NCBI GenBank assembly: GCA_021153265.1
Contig: JAGKTU010000044.1
Coordinates: 1 to 17,748, forward strand
DNA from: Clostridia bacterium
GTDB lineage: Bacteria; Bacillota; Clostridia; Oscillospirales; Oscillospiraceae
Direction: 5' to 3'
DNA: 17,748 bases
A program made the translations under genes and the position numbers. The notes under the pieces are model-generated. The model was given only the letters and a program-made list of their open reading frames with translations, was not told the origin of the DNA and did not search any database. Positions 6,893-14,587 of the stretch are shown one piece after another. Position 1 is the first letter of the stretch. Each line of letters opens with the position of its first letter.

Positions 6893-8221
6893 TTACACTT
6901 TTTTAGATGCCGCAGCCGCCGCAGCATCCCGGATGCGCTGCTTGCCGGAGCGGAAGCCCAGCACCAGGGGCAGTGCAGCGGGACAATTGTAAGCGCAGCA
7001 GCCGCACTCGATGCAGTCCATCATGTGAACGGCATTCAGTTCGTTCACATCATTGGTAAACAGCGCCTTGTACATCAACACAGGCATCAGCCGCATGGGA
7101 CAAACCTCGATACATTTGCCGCAGCGGATGCACTGGGGTTCCTTGACGGTATAGCGGTTCTTATGGCCTAAGATGGTCACGGCATTGACGCCCTTGGTGG
7201 TAGGAACAGACAGGTCATACTGAGCCATGCCCATCATGGGGCCGCCGGAGAGGACCTTGTAGGGGTTCTCGGAATGTCCGCAGGCATCCATCAAATCATT
7301 GAAGCTGGTACCGATGGGAACGATCAGATTTTTCGGCTCCATCAGAATATCACCGGACACGGTAACGATGCGCTGGATCAGGGGCATGCCGTCATACACC
7401 GCGTCATGGATAGCCTTGCAGGTAGCCGCGTTGAATACCGCGCAGCCAACCGCCGCCGGCAGGCCGCCGGAGGGGACCTGCTTGCCGGTCACCGCCTGAA
7501 TGAGCTGCTTTTCTGCGCCCTGGGGGTACATGGCCGGGAACACATCCACAACCACGCCGGTGCCGCCCACCTGAGCCTTCAGGGCCCGGATGGCCTCGGG
7601 CTTGTTGTTCTCGATGGCGATGTGACCTTCCTTCAAGCCAAAGATCCGCATGATGATCTGCAGGCCGGAGATGACCTTTTCCGGCATATCCCGGCACAGC
7701 CGGTCATCTGCGGTGATGTAGGGCTCACATTCGCCGGCGTTGACGATAACGGTATCCACCTTGCCAATGCCGCCGGAGAGTTTGACATGGGTGGGGAAGG
7801 ACGCGCCGCCCATACCCACGATGCCGGCCTCCCGGATGATGCTGATCAGCTCTTCCGTAGTTAGGGCATCCACCTGCTCCTGAGTGCGGGGCTGAATATC
7901 CTCGTGGAGGGTACTCTGGTGATCATTTTCGATGACCACGCTCATCATAGTGACACCGCTGGTGTGAGGCTTTGCCTCCACCGCCTTGACCTTACCGGAC
8001 ACGGATGCGTGAACCGGCACGCACAGGCCCGTATTGTCGCCAATTTTCTGACCTTTTTTCACCAAGTCGCCCTTTTTCACCAAGGGCTTACAGGGCGCGC
8101 CGATGTGCTGGGACATCGGGATCACCAAAACATCCGGCTCCGGGTATTCCTGCAGGGGACGGTCGCAGGTGTACCACTTGTTTTCCTCGGGATGGACACC
8201 ACCAAAGAACGAAAACGCCAT
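6893..8221 (-). CDS. rnfC: Rnf complex NADH-binding subunit RnfC
   Basis: RnfC is the cytosolic subunit where NAD+ is reduced. The 442-residue protein opens with FFGGVHPEENK and a barrel-sandwich region (VKKGDLVKKGQKIG, 48-61). The flavin/NADH domain contains GIVGMGGASFPTHVKL (133-148) and NAGECEPYITADDRL (161-175). It ends with two 4Fe-4S sites, CIRCGKCIEVCP (364-375) and CIECGCCAYNCP (403-414). It lacks the long Ala/Lys-rich C-terminal extension of E. coli RnfC, as is usual in Clostridia. An AGAGGTG site precedes the ATG. It is the first gene of the operon, behind a near-consensus promoter. Confidence 0.97.
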   Translation of the reverse strand: MAFSFFGGVHPEENKWYTCDRPLQEYPEPDVLVIPMSQHIGAPCKPLVKKGDLVKKGQKIGDNTGLCVPVHASVSGKVKAVEAKPHTSGVTMMSVVIENDHQSTLHEDIQPRTQEQVDALTTEELISIIREAGIVGMGGASFPTHVKLSGGIGKVDTVIVNAGECEPYITADDRLCRDMPEKVISGLQIIMRIFGLKEGHIAIENNKPEAIRALKAQVGGTGVVVDVFPAMYPQGAEKQLIQAVTGKQVPSGGLPAAVGCAVFNAATCKAIHDAVYDGMPLIQRIVTVSGDILMEPKNLIVPIGTSFNDLMDACGHSENPYKVLSGGPMMGMAQYDLSVPTTKGVNAVTILGHKNRYTVKEPQCIRCGKCIEVCPMRLMPVLMYKALFTNDVNELNAVHMMDCIECGCCAYNCPAALPLVLGFRSGKQRIRDAAAAAASKKV

Positions 8222-8273
8222 GTTGCTTCACCTCTTTTAATAATCGCGGAGAAAATTCGATTCTCTATTTTTA

Positions 8274-8302
8274 ATAATAAACCATCTATCCCGGTTTGTC
8301 CA
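8274..8302 (-). promoter_or_regulatory. Promoter of the rnf operon
   Basis: The -35 box is TGGACA (8302-8297), the spacer is 17 nt, and the -10 box is TATTAT (8279-8274). Each box is one base from consensus. The predicted start near 8267 leaves a leader of about 45 nt before rnfC. Confidence 0.8.
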
Positions 8303-8310
8303 TCCCATTT

Positions 8311-8326
8311 TTGTTACTTTGAACAA
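8311..8326. promoter_or_regulatory. Inverted repeat upstream of the rnf promoter, possible operator
   Basis: TTGTTACTTTGAACAA is a dyad with TTGTT/AACAA arms, lying 8 bp upstream of the rnf -35 box in an AT-rich stretch. The arms resemble those of Rex (NADH-sensing) sites, but the whole is 16 bp rather than the 18 bp of the usual clostridial form, so the assignment is tentative. Confidence 0.3.
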
Positions 8327-8369
8327 ATTTTAACCAAAAAGTATCTACGTATCGATATAAAAAGACGAA

Positions 8370-8402
8370 GAAAACCACCTGCGACCATCGTCACAGGTGG
8401 TT
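8370..8402 (-). terminator. Intrinsic terminator of the MoxR/DUF58/transglutaminase operon
   Basis: A 12-bp stem (ACCACCTGTGAC with GTCGCAGGTGGT on the minus strand, one G-U pair) is capped by GATG and followed by TTTTCTTCGTCTTTTT. It begins a few bases after the transglutaminase stop. Confidence 0.9.
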
Positions 8403-8407
8403 GATTC

Positions 8408-10426
8408 TCAATACAGCACGCGCCAATACCGGTCGATCAGCCGTTTATACACCGGCTTTTTCCGGCAGGCGGCGACAGATTCCGTCACATAGACCTCCAG
8501 CGCGGCCAGTTCCCCGTTCGACAGGGTGTGCTGGCTGAATTTCGCCTTCTGGGCGATGGATTCCAGCTCCTTCGGTGGCTTTGTACCCAGCGCCTTCGCC
8601 AGTTCCTCGCACTGCCCCCAGAGGGTCAGGCCATAGCGGTTCGCAGGCAGTTTTTTTGCCTTTTCCCGGCAGTACAGGATCACCCACCGCCGCACCGGCA
8701 ACGCAAGCACCGCCGCACAGCCCAGAATCGCCGCAAAAATCCACTTTTCCGGCTGTTCTTTCGGCACTGCCTGCTGCGGCTGGGCATCGGGCGTGGTCTC
8801 CTTTGGTGTGGATGGCTGCGTCGGCTCGGTTGTCTGGGTGGGCCTCGGCTGGGTGGGTTCGGTTTCCTCCCTGCCAGTCGCACCGGGGGTGGACTCCAGC
8901 ACGATCCACGCACCCAGCCGTGGTTCGTAGTATTCCACCCACGCGTGGGCATCCGCTCCGGTGACCGTCACCGGCTCCCCGGCCTTCGTCGTGACCATAT
9001 ACCCGGTGACATACCGGCTCTCCACCCCCGCCGCCCGGAGCAGCACCGCCGTGGCGGTGGCAAAGTGGACGCAGTAGCCTGTGTCGCTGTCATTTAAGAA
9101 CCACAGGACGAAATCCCCTTCCGTCTGGGGCATCCTGCCGGTATTGAGGTCATATTCCGCACTTGCCCGGACATAATCCGCCACGGTCCCGGCGATTTCT
9201 GTGGCTGTGCGCTCGTTGGACAAAAGCTGAGGCATGATCTCATTCAGCCCATCCCGGGTCACTCTGGGCAAACCCAGATACTTCAGTTCCTCACCGTCAA
9301 AACGGGTGCCATCCGCGTAGACTAAAGTCATATCCAAATCCGGCCGACAGGCAACAAAGCTGTAGCTTTTCTCTTTGTCCTCATTTTCCGCGCAGCCGCC
9401 CACCAGTTCCATCTCTTCATCGGGATAATAGGGCAGTACATAGGCATCCCGTCCCCACCGGGTGGTGATGGTGATTTTTTCTCCGCCTACCCATTCCTCT
9501 CTGGCCACAAAGGTTTCCTCCCGATCTTTCGTGGAAACCCAGCCGGTGCCGGTATACCGGTCGTAATCCCGTTCCCGGAGGTAGATCACGCCGTTTCTTT
9601 GCGACTCCACCTCCATCACCGGGTATTCATACTGCCGCATGGGGCCGACCTCCGTCAGATCCACATCCTCCGACTGAGGTACGCCCTCCAATTGCTGTGC
9701 AAACCGGTTCGACAGTTCCCCAAAGGTCTCGGGCATCTCGGAAATTTTCTCCATCAGCCACATCCGAACCTCTTCCGGGTGCTGATCGTACCCATCCTGC
9801 GGCACCAGCCAGAACATCAACCCCAGCGCCGCCGCCAGCGGCAGCGCCAGCATCGTCGTCAGCCGAATGCTCTGCGCTTCATCCTGTCCTCTGACATATC
9901 CGGTCAGCAGCAGCAGCGTCATACCGAAGAAGAGACAGAACAAATATCCCTCCTCCGGCACCGTGTCCGTCACAATCAGACACAGCGCCAGCGGCAGCAG
10001 TCCAAGACACACGCAAAGACCGTTCCCCTTCCGGCGGCACACCGCATACGCCACCCACGTACCCGTCAACGCCCCCAGCAATCCCACCAGCTCCCCCACA
10101 TCTCCGGGAGAACCGTAAATACCGATGCCATAGGCATTGTGATACCGGGTGGTAAGCACATGGATCAGCGCAGAAAGCTGCGCCGTCAGATTGCTGCTGT
10201 GCCACAGGTATCCTGTGACCAGCGCCCCCAGTCCAAGGAACCAGATCCCCCAGCCCCGGCTGAAGCACACCGCTCCGATGCTGAAAATGCATAAGTACCA
10301 GAACGCCGTCTGTACCGTTTCCACATCCAGACGGAAGGCTGTCGTCAGGCATCCCACACCGCCAAATGCGATCAAAAACGCCAAAGCGGCTCCAATCACG
10401 CCATTTTTCAGATTTTCCCACTTCAT
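8408..10426 (-). CDS. Membrane-anchored transglutaminase-like protein
   Basis: This 672-residue protein has a polytopic N-terminal half (about six or seven hydrophobic segments, 10-208) and an extracytoplasmic region containing a transglutaminase-like fold. The fold has a nucleophile Cys452 in DTGYCVHFATATAVLLRAAG and His494 in DAHAWVEYY; the third residue is probably Glu511 in VLESTPG, where many relatives have Asp. A Pro/Thr/Gln-rich linker (about 520-560) leads to another membrane helix (about 562-578) and a cytosolic tail of about 90 residues. The layout matches the TgpA/DUF3488-type family found next to MoxR and DUF58 genes. Substrate unknown: cell-envelope protein cross-linking or proteolysis are possible. 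The ATG overlaps the DUF58 stop (ATGA), and GGAGGTG lies upstream. Confidence 0.88.
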   Translation of the reverse strand: MKWENLKNGVIGAALAFLIAFGGVGCLTTAFRLDVETVQTAFWYLCIFSIGAVCFSRGWGIWFLGLGALVTGYLWHSSNLTAQLSALIHVLTTRYHNAYGIGIYGSPGDVGELVGLLGALTGTWVAYAVCRRKGNGLCVCLGLLPLALCLIVTDTVPEEGYLFCLFFGMTLLLLTGYVRGQDEAQSIRLTTMLALPLAAALGLMFWLVPQDGYDQHPEEVRMWLMEKISEMPETFGELSNRFAQQLEGVPQSEDVDLTEVGPMRQYEYPVMEVESQRNGVIYLRERDYDRYTGTGWVSTKDREETFVAREEWVGGEKITITTRWGRDAYVLPYYPDEEMELVGGCAENEDKEKSYSFVACRPDLDMTLVYADGTRFDGEELKYLGLPRVTRDGLNEIMPQLLSNERTATEIAGTVADYVRASAEYDLNTGRMPQTEGDFVLWFLNDSDTGYCVHFATATAVLLRAAGVESRYVTGYMVTTKAGEPVTVTGADAHAWVEYYEPRLGAWIVLESTPGATGREETEPTQPRPTQTTEPTQPSTPKETTPDAQPQQAVPKEQPEKWIFAAILGCAAVLALPVRRWVILYCREKAKKLPANRYGLTLWGQCEELAKALGTKPPKELESIAQKAKFSQHTLSNGELAALEVYVTESVAACRKKPVYKRLIDRYWRVLY

Positions 10427-11343
10427 ACCGGCTCACCTCCGATATGATACTGCCAGCCGCAGCTTCCTTCCGCCTGCCGCACATCGCCCTTTCCGGCAAT
10501 TTCCGCTGACAGCAGGCTGTCCACAGCCGCATCCAGCGCCTTTCGGGAGTGAACCTGCCATTTGCGCAGTCCTTCGCCGGTCATCACCCGAAGGGTGAAG
10601 CCCAGTTCCCGGCCCAGCAGATGATTTCCGATCCACAGAAGCCGTCCCATTTTCCGATCCAGCTCCTCCGGCGTTCCCCTAAGGTTCATGGTCAGGGCAA
10701 GCTGCCCGCGGATCGGCTCCATAGGCTCCCGAATGGTCAGCTTTCCGGTTTTCGCCGTCAGCTTCCAGTGAATTTGATTCAGGCTGTCACCGGGTCGGTA
10801 CAGCCTCAGTTCGTGATTCTCCGCGAATCCGCCGCCGGGCTTTGGCCGCCACGCCCGGGCGAGAAATTGCTCCAGTTCCGGCAATTCCGGCACCCGAACC
10901 GGCCGCGGCAGCACCAGAATCGCCGCCGGCTCTGCCACTTTGCACTTCAGCGCAAACAGTCCCAGATAATCGTAAACTTTTACCTTCTCAGGCGCTGCCG
11001 TGACGCAGCCACAATGTTCCGTCGGTACAGAGATTGCAGCGCTTTTCCGCAGAGTCTCCCCGGTAAAGTTTTGCTTCAGCCCCACATATCCCCGGAAGGG
11101 TGGTGCCGGCAGCTCGCACCAGCCGGCCAGTTTCGCTTCTGCCTGCGCACACATGGACATCCGCCGGGGGCACAGAATGCCGGAGCGAAACTTCAGCATG
11201 GCCGGCAGGCTCACGGCGAAACTGAACCAGGGCAGCCACAGCAAAATCACCAGCCCAAACCAGGAGAACCACTCCTGATACGCAAGATAAAACACCACAC
11301 TGACAGCCAGTGCCGTCAGATATATCCACCTGCGCCCTGCCAT
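10423..11343 (-). CDS. DUF58 domain membrane protein
   Basis: This 306-residue protein has two adjacent N-terminal hydrophobic segments (about 7-22 and 27-47), and its C-terminal half contains the DUF58 signature LYRPGDSLNQIHWKLTAK (181-198). Proteins of this family, encoded between a MoxR ATPase and a transglutaminase, are thought to be clients of the MoxR chaperone; the biochemical role is unknown. I place the start at the ATG ending at 11343, one base after the MoxR stop (TGATATG), because it is followed by a sensible membrane segment; the frame extends upstream over MoxR with an implausible Arg/Cys/Pro-rich sequence. No clear ribosome binding site is seen, so translation is probably coupled to MoxR. 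It overlaps the next gene by four bases. Confidence 0.88.
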   Translation of the reverse strand: MAGRRWIYLTALAVSVVFYLAYQEWFSWFGLVILLWLPWFSFAVSLPAMLKFRSGILCPRRMSMCAQAEAKLAGWCELPAPPFRGYVGLKQNFTGETLRKSAAISVPTEHCGCVTAAPEKVKVYDYLGLFALKCKVAEPAAILVLPRPVRVPELPELEQFLARAWRPKPGGGFAENHELRLYRPGDSLNQIHWKLTAKTGKLTIREPMEPIRGQLALTMNLRGTPEELDRKMGRLLWIGNHLLGRELGFTLRVMTGEGLRKWQVHSRKALDAAVDSLLSAEIAGKGDVRQAEGSCGWQYHIGGEPV

Positions 11344-11344
11344 A

Positions 11345-12298
11345 TCAGCGCAGTTTCGGCATCGGCACCACAGAGAGGATTCCCTGCAGCACCTGTTCCG
11401 GGGTCTTGTTCTGTCCCTGTGCCTTGGGCGAGAGGAGCAGCCGGTGGGCCACGGTGTGGGTAAAGACCTCCCGAACATCTCCGGGGATCACATAATCCCG
11501 ACCGCGAAGCCGCGCCACGGCCTTGGCCATGGACATGACAGAGAGCGTCGCACGGGGGGATGCGCCCCGCAAAATATCCTCATGCTTCCGGGTGGCGCCG
11601 ATCAGATCCACCAGATACTTGACCACGGCTTCACCCATATACGTCGCCGCCACCGCGTCCTGCATGGCAACCAGATTCTCCCGGCTCAGCAGGGGGTTCA
11701 GTTCCTCCAGCGGGTTGCGCCCCTGCCGGTTCATCACCATGGCGATCTCGTCCCTGGCGCTGGGGTAACCCAGAGACAGCCGCACCGTAAACCGGTCCAT
11801 CTGGCTGTCGGGCAGCAGTTGCGTACCCGCCGCGCCGGTGGGATTCTGGGTGGCGATGACCACGAAGGGCTGGGGCAGCTTATGGCTCACACCGTCCACG
11901 GTGACCTGCCCCTCCTCCATAGCCTCCAGCAATGCAGACTGGGTCCGGGAAGTGGCCCGGTTCAGCTCGTCAGCCAAAAACAGGTTCGTCAGTACCGCAC
12001 CGGGCTGATAGACCATCTTTCCCGTGGCCGCGTCGGGGACGGAATAGCCTGTCACATCCGACGGCAGCACGTCCGGGGTAAACTGCACCCGTCCGTAGTC
12101 CAGATCCAGCACCTTCGAGAACGCCAGTGCCATGGTGGTCTTGCCCACGCCGGGGATATCCTCCAGCAGGATGTGGCCTCTTGCCAAAATCGCCGCCAGC
12201 ACCCACAAAAGCGTTGCATCCTTGCCCACCACCACAGTGCGGACATGGTTCAGGATCTGCTGGGAATGGGCGGTGACGCTCACTTCCTTGGTATACAT
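11345..12298 (-). CDS. MoxR-family AAA+ ATPase
   Basis: This 317-residue cytosolic ATPase has Walker A in EDIPGVGKTT (Gly50-Thr55), Walker B in LFLADELNRA (106-115), sensor 1 in IATQNPTG (148-155), an arginine-finger candidate in SQMDRF (Arg169), and sensor 2 in GASPRATL (Arg249). The length and the absence of extra domains fit the MoxR subgroup, which acts as a chaperone assembling or activating envelope and metalloprotein partners. It is the first gene of a three-gene operon with DUF58 and a transglutaminase, a widespread arrangement. GGGAGG lies 6-11 nt upstream of the ATG, and a consensus -10 box is close by. Confidence 0.94.
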   Translation of the reverse strand: MYTKEVSVTAHSQQILNHVRTVVVGKDATLLWVLAAILARGHILLEDIPGVGKTTMALAFSKVLDLDYGRVQFTPDVLPSDVTGYSVPDAATGKMVYQPGAVLTNLFLADELNRATSRTQSALLEAMEEGQVTVDGVSHKLPQPFVVIATQNPTGAAGTQLLPDSQMDRFTVRLSLGYPSARDEIAMVMNRQGRNPLEELNPLLSRENLVAMQDAVAATYMGEAVVKYLVDLIGATRKHEDILRGASPRATLSVMSMAKAVARLRGRDYVIPGDVREVFTHTVAHRLLLSPKAQGQNKTPEQVLQGILSVVPMPKLR

Positions 12299-12331
12299 TC
12301 TCCATACCTCCCGGTTTCATCATTTACCTCC

Positions 12332-12360
12332 ATTATAAACATTTTTGGTAAAAAATACAA
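12332..12360 (-). promoter_or_regulatory. Promoter of the moxR operon
   Basis: A perfect TATAAT (12337-12332) lies 17 nt after a weak TTGTAT (12360-12355). The predicted start is about 27 nt before the ATG. Confidence 0.75.
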
Positions 12361-12506
12361 GGCGAACCCCGGCGAAGCAGACTTTTTCATTCTTAAGATT
12401 GTCTTATTTTTGGCATAACCGGTTCTGCCGGCATCACATCTGCGGGAAGGGCTTGGTTCTCCCCAACAATGACCTATGGAATTCATAACAGAAACCACAA
12501 TTTTTC

Positions 12507-12530
12507 ACCGGAAAACATATGTTTTTCGGT
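12507..12530. promoter_or_regulatory. 24-bp near-perfect palindrome, probable operator
   Basis: The half-sites ACCGGAAAACAT and ATGTTTTTCGGT form a loopless dyad with a single mismatched pair (positions 5 and 20), centred on CATATG. A dyad with no loop suits a dimeric DNA-binding protein better than an RNA hairpin. It lies 12 bp upstream of the -35 box of the gene at 12608. Confidence 0.6.
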
Positions 12531-12544
12531 AATAGATATCTATT
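12531..12544. promoter_or_regulatory. 14-bp perfect palindrome overlapping the -35 box, probable operator
   Basis: AATAGATATCTATT is a perfect palindrome that directly abuts the 24-bp one, and its last two bases are the first two of the -35 hexamer. A protein bound here would block the promoter or touch RNA polymerase. Confidence 0.55.
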
Positions 12545-12570
12545 GAAAAATCCCAAAAATCCGTTATGAT
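12543..12570 (+). promoter_or_regulatory. Promoter of the BMP-fold gene (and likely the downstream operon)
   Basis: The -35 box is TTGAAA (12543-12548), the spacer is 16 nt, and the -10 box is TATGAT (12565-12570). The predicted start near 12577 leaves a leader of about 30 nt carrying AAGGAGG (12594-12600). Confidence 0.7.
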
Positions 12571-12607
12571 ATATTTGTGAAATTGTTCCCAATAAGGAGG
12601 CCATTTC

Positions 12608-14587
12608 TTGAACCTGCAATCTGCAACTGAAGAATATGCACTGGCGCTGAAACAGGGCCAGAAGGAATATAAAGAACTCCTCGCTTTGGATCGCGACCCC
12701 TACCCCGCCGTTCTGGATGAGATTTTGCCGGACTTTGCCGATATGACCGTGCTGGAACTCGGCGATCTGGAGGTTCCTGCCCAGCGGATCGTGGGCACCA
12801 AGTCCGCAGGCCGCACCTCCGCCTTCACCGCCAGCTTCCGTCCCCTGCTGGCGCCGGATTCCGAGTTCGCCGCCAAGTGGATCAGCCTTTGCAGCGACCA
12901 TCTGGGCGACGAAGGCATCCGCGATCCCATCATTTGCTACGAATACTTAGGCAACTTCTACGTTCAGGAGGGCAACAAGCGTGTTTCCGTCCTGCGCTCC
13001 TTCGGCGCAGCCCGAATCCCCGGCACCGTCAAACGGGTGCTGCCCCGACCCAGCGACGATCCCCGGATCGTTGCCTATTCCGAATTTCTCGAATTTTATA
13101 AGGTATCCAAGCTCTATACCATCCAGTTCCGCCGCCCCGGCGACTACGCCCAGCTTCTGCGGGCCATGGGCCGGAAGAAGGACGAGGTCTGGACCGAGCA
13201 GGACCGCCGCACCTTCAATTCCTATTTCCACTATTTTCAGGACGCATTCGAGCCCCTGAAGGATAAAATGCCCGATGTTCTTCCCGAAGAAGCCCTCTTG
13301 ATGTGGCTGAAGCTGTATCCTTACGAAGACTTAGGCAAGCTCACCGCTACCGAACTGAAAAAGACTTTAAGCGCCATCACCGGCGATGTGGTGGCATCCT
13401 CCCGTCCCGAGCAGCTTCTGGTGCAGACGAAAGCCGATGAGCCCCAGAAGGCAAACCTCCTCACCCGAATCATCTCCGCCACCCCGGACCATCTGAATGT
13501 GGCCTTCATCCACCAGTTGGATGCCTCCACCAGCGCATGGGTCCTGGGCCACGAGGAAGGCCGAAAACACATCGAGGCAGTCTTCGGCGAACAGGTCACC
13601 ACCCGGAGTTATTTCGACGCCAACAATGCCGAAGCTGCGGAAAAGGCCATCGATCAGGCGGTGGAGGAGGGCGCGCAGGTGATCTTTACAACCGCCCCCA
13701 TGCTCAGCCGCCCCTCCCTGAAGGCCGCGGTGAAATATCCCAAGGTCCGCTTTTTCAACTGCTCCGTGGACCAGCCCTATTCCAGCATCCGCACCTATTA
13801 CGCCCGCATCTACGAGGCGAAATTCATCACCGGTGCCATCGCCGGCGCCATGGCACAGGACAACCGGATCGGTTTCATCGCCTCTTACCCCATTTTCGGC
13901 ATGACCGCCTCCATCAACGCCTTTGCCTTGGGCGCCCAGCTCACCAACCCCCGTGCGCAGATCGAGCTGCGCTGGTCCTGCTGCGAAGGCACCCCGCAGG
14001 CCGACTTTTTCCGGGACGGCATCCGGGTGGTGTCCAACCGGGACGTCCCCACACAGGATCAGATGTACTTAAACTTCTGCAACTACGGCACTTACCTGCT
14101 GGACGACCGGGGCGGACTGATCCCCCTTGGTTCTCCGGTGTGGGTCTGGGGCAAATTCTACGAAAATACCCTCCGGGGCATCCTTTCCGGTCCGCAGAAA
14201 GAGGATAAGGATCCTTCCAGCGCGGTAAACTACTGGTTAGGCATGGACAGCGGCGTGATCAGCGTCAATCTGTCCTCCAAGCTTCCCGAAGGTGTCAAGA
14301 CCATGGCAAAACTTCTGCGTTCTGCCATCTCCGACGGCACCTTAGACCCCTTCGCCCGAAAGATCACGGCTCAGGACGGTTCTCTTAAGAACGACGGCAC
14401 CAAGACCCTGACCCCTTCGGAACTTCTGCACATGGACTGGCTCTGTGACAATGTGGTGGGCGAGATCCCCACCTATGACCAGATCCTTCCCCGCAGCCGG
14501 GCAATGGTTCGGGAATTGGGCATCTATCGGGACAAACTGACAGATACAGAGGAGGGCGTCCGTGAAGATTTTGACCATCTCCGATGA
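12608..14587 (+). CDS. Cytosolic protein joining a ParB-like segment to a BMP-type substrate-binding fold
   Basis: This 659-residue protein uses a TTG start, supported by AAGGAGG 7 nt upstream and no nearby in-frame ATG. It has no signal peptide, lipobox or membrane helix, so it should be cytosolic. Residues about 105-145 (IICYEYLGNFYVQEGNKRVS and on to ARIPGTV) resemble the EG-x2-R core and following helix of ParB/Srx-fold domains; this is my reading, not a search result. Residues about 295-600 resemble the BMP/Med family of basic membrane protein and nucleoside-binding lipoproteins (PF02608): LNVAFIHQLDASTSAWVLGH, IFTTAPMLSRPSLKAAVKYP, AKFITGAIAGAMAQDNRIGF. No ABC permease or ATPase is nearby. 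The closest known idea is a cytosolic ligand-sensing BMP protein such as Bacillus Med, but the function is unknown. It overlaps the next gene by 26 bases. Confidence 0.75.
   Translation: MNLQSATEEYALALKQGQKEYKELLALDRDPYPAVLDEILPDFADMTVLELGDLEVPAQRIVGTKSAGRTSAFTASFRPLLAPDSEFAAKWISLCSDHLGDEGIRDPIICYEYLGNFYVQEGNKRVSVLRSFGAARIPGTVKRVLPRPSDDPRIVAYSEFLEFYKVSKLYTIQFRRPGDYAQLLRAMGRKKDEVWTEQDRRTFNSYFHYFQDAFEPLKDKMPDVLPEEALLMWLKLYPYEDLGKLTATELKKTLSAITGDVVASSRPEQLLVQTKADEPQKANLLTRIISATPDHLNVAFIHQLDASTSAWVLGHEEGRKHIEAVFGEQVTTRSYFDANNAEAAEKAIDQAVEEGAQVIFTTAPMLSRPSLKAAVKYPKVRFFNCSVDQPYSSIRTYYARIYEAKFITGAIAGAMAQDNRIGFIASYPIFGMTASINAFALGAQLTNPRAQIELRWSCCEGTPQADFFRDGIRVVSNRDVPTQDQMYLNFCNYGTYLLDDRGGLIPLGSPVWVWGKFYENTLRGILSGPQKEDKDPSSAVNYWLGMDSGVISVNLSSKLPEGVKTMAKLLRSAISDGTLDPFARKITAQDGSLKNDGTKTLTPSELLHMDWLCDNVVGEIPTYDQILPRSRAMVRELGIYRDKLTDTEEGVREDFDHLR

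Larger units (their letters stand above)
12299..12607. other. Divergent intergenic region between moxR and the BMP-fold gene
   Basis: These 309 bases hold the moxR promoter on the left and, on the right, two abutting palindromes, a promoter and the ribosome binding site of the gene at 12608. The middle (about 12361-12500) has no convincing ORF, RNA gene or terminator; only a short AACCGGTT palindrome stands out there. Confidence 0.8.

Noticed and set aside
5857..6927. Upstream start for rnfD at 6927
   Set aside because: It overlaps rnfC and adds a 17-residue basic extension without a ribosome binding site; the ATG at 6876 has AAGGAGG.
10423..11478. Upstream start for the DUF58 gene at 11478
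   Set aside because: The extra 45 codons overlap moxR and are Arg/Cys/Pro-rich; the ATG ending at 11343 directly precedes the membrane segment and abuts the moxR stop.
11444..12418. Open frame of 324 codons on the + strand over moxR
   Set aside because: It runs antisense to a MoxR gene with all AAA+ motifs intact; its composition is His/Gly/Gln-rich, and it lacks a ribosome binding site.
12507..12530. LacI/PurR-type operator
   Set aside because: Those sites have a central CG (AACGTT); this dyad is centred on CATATG, so no family is assigned.
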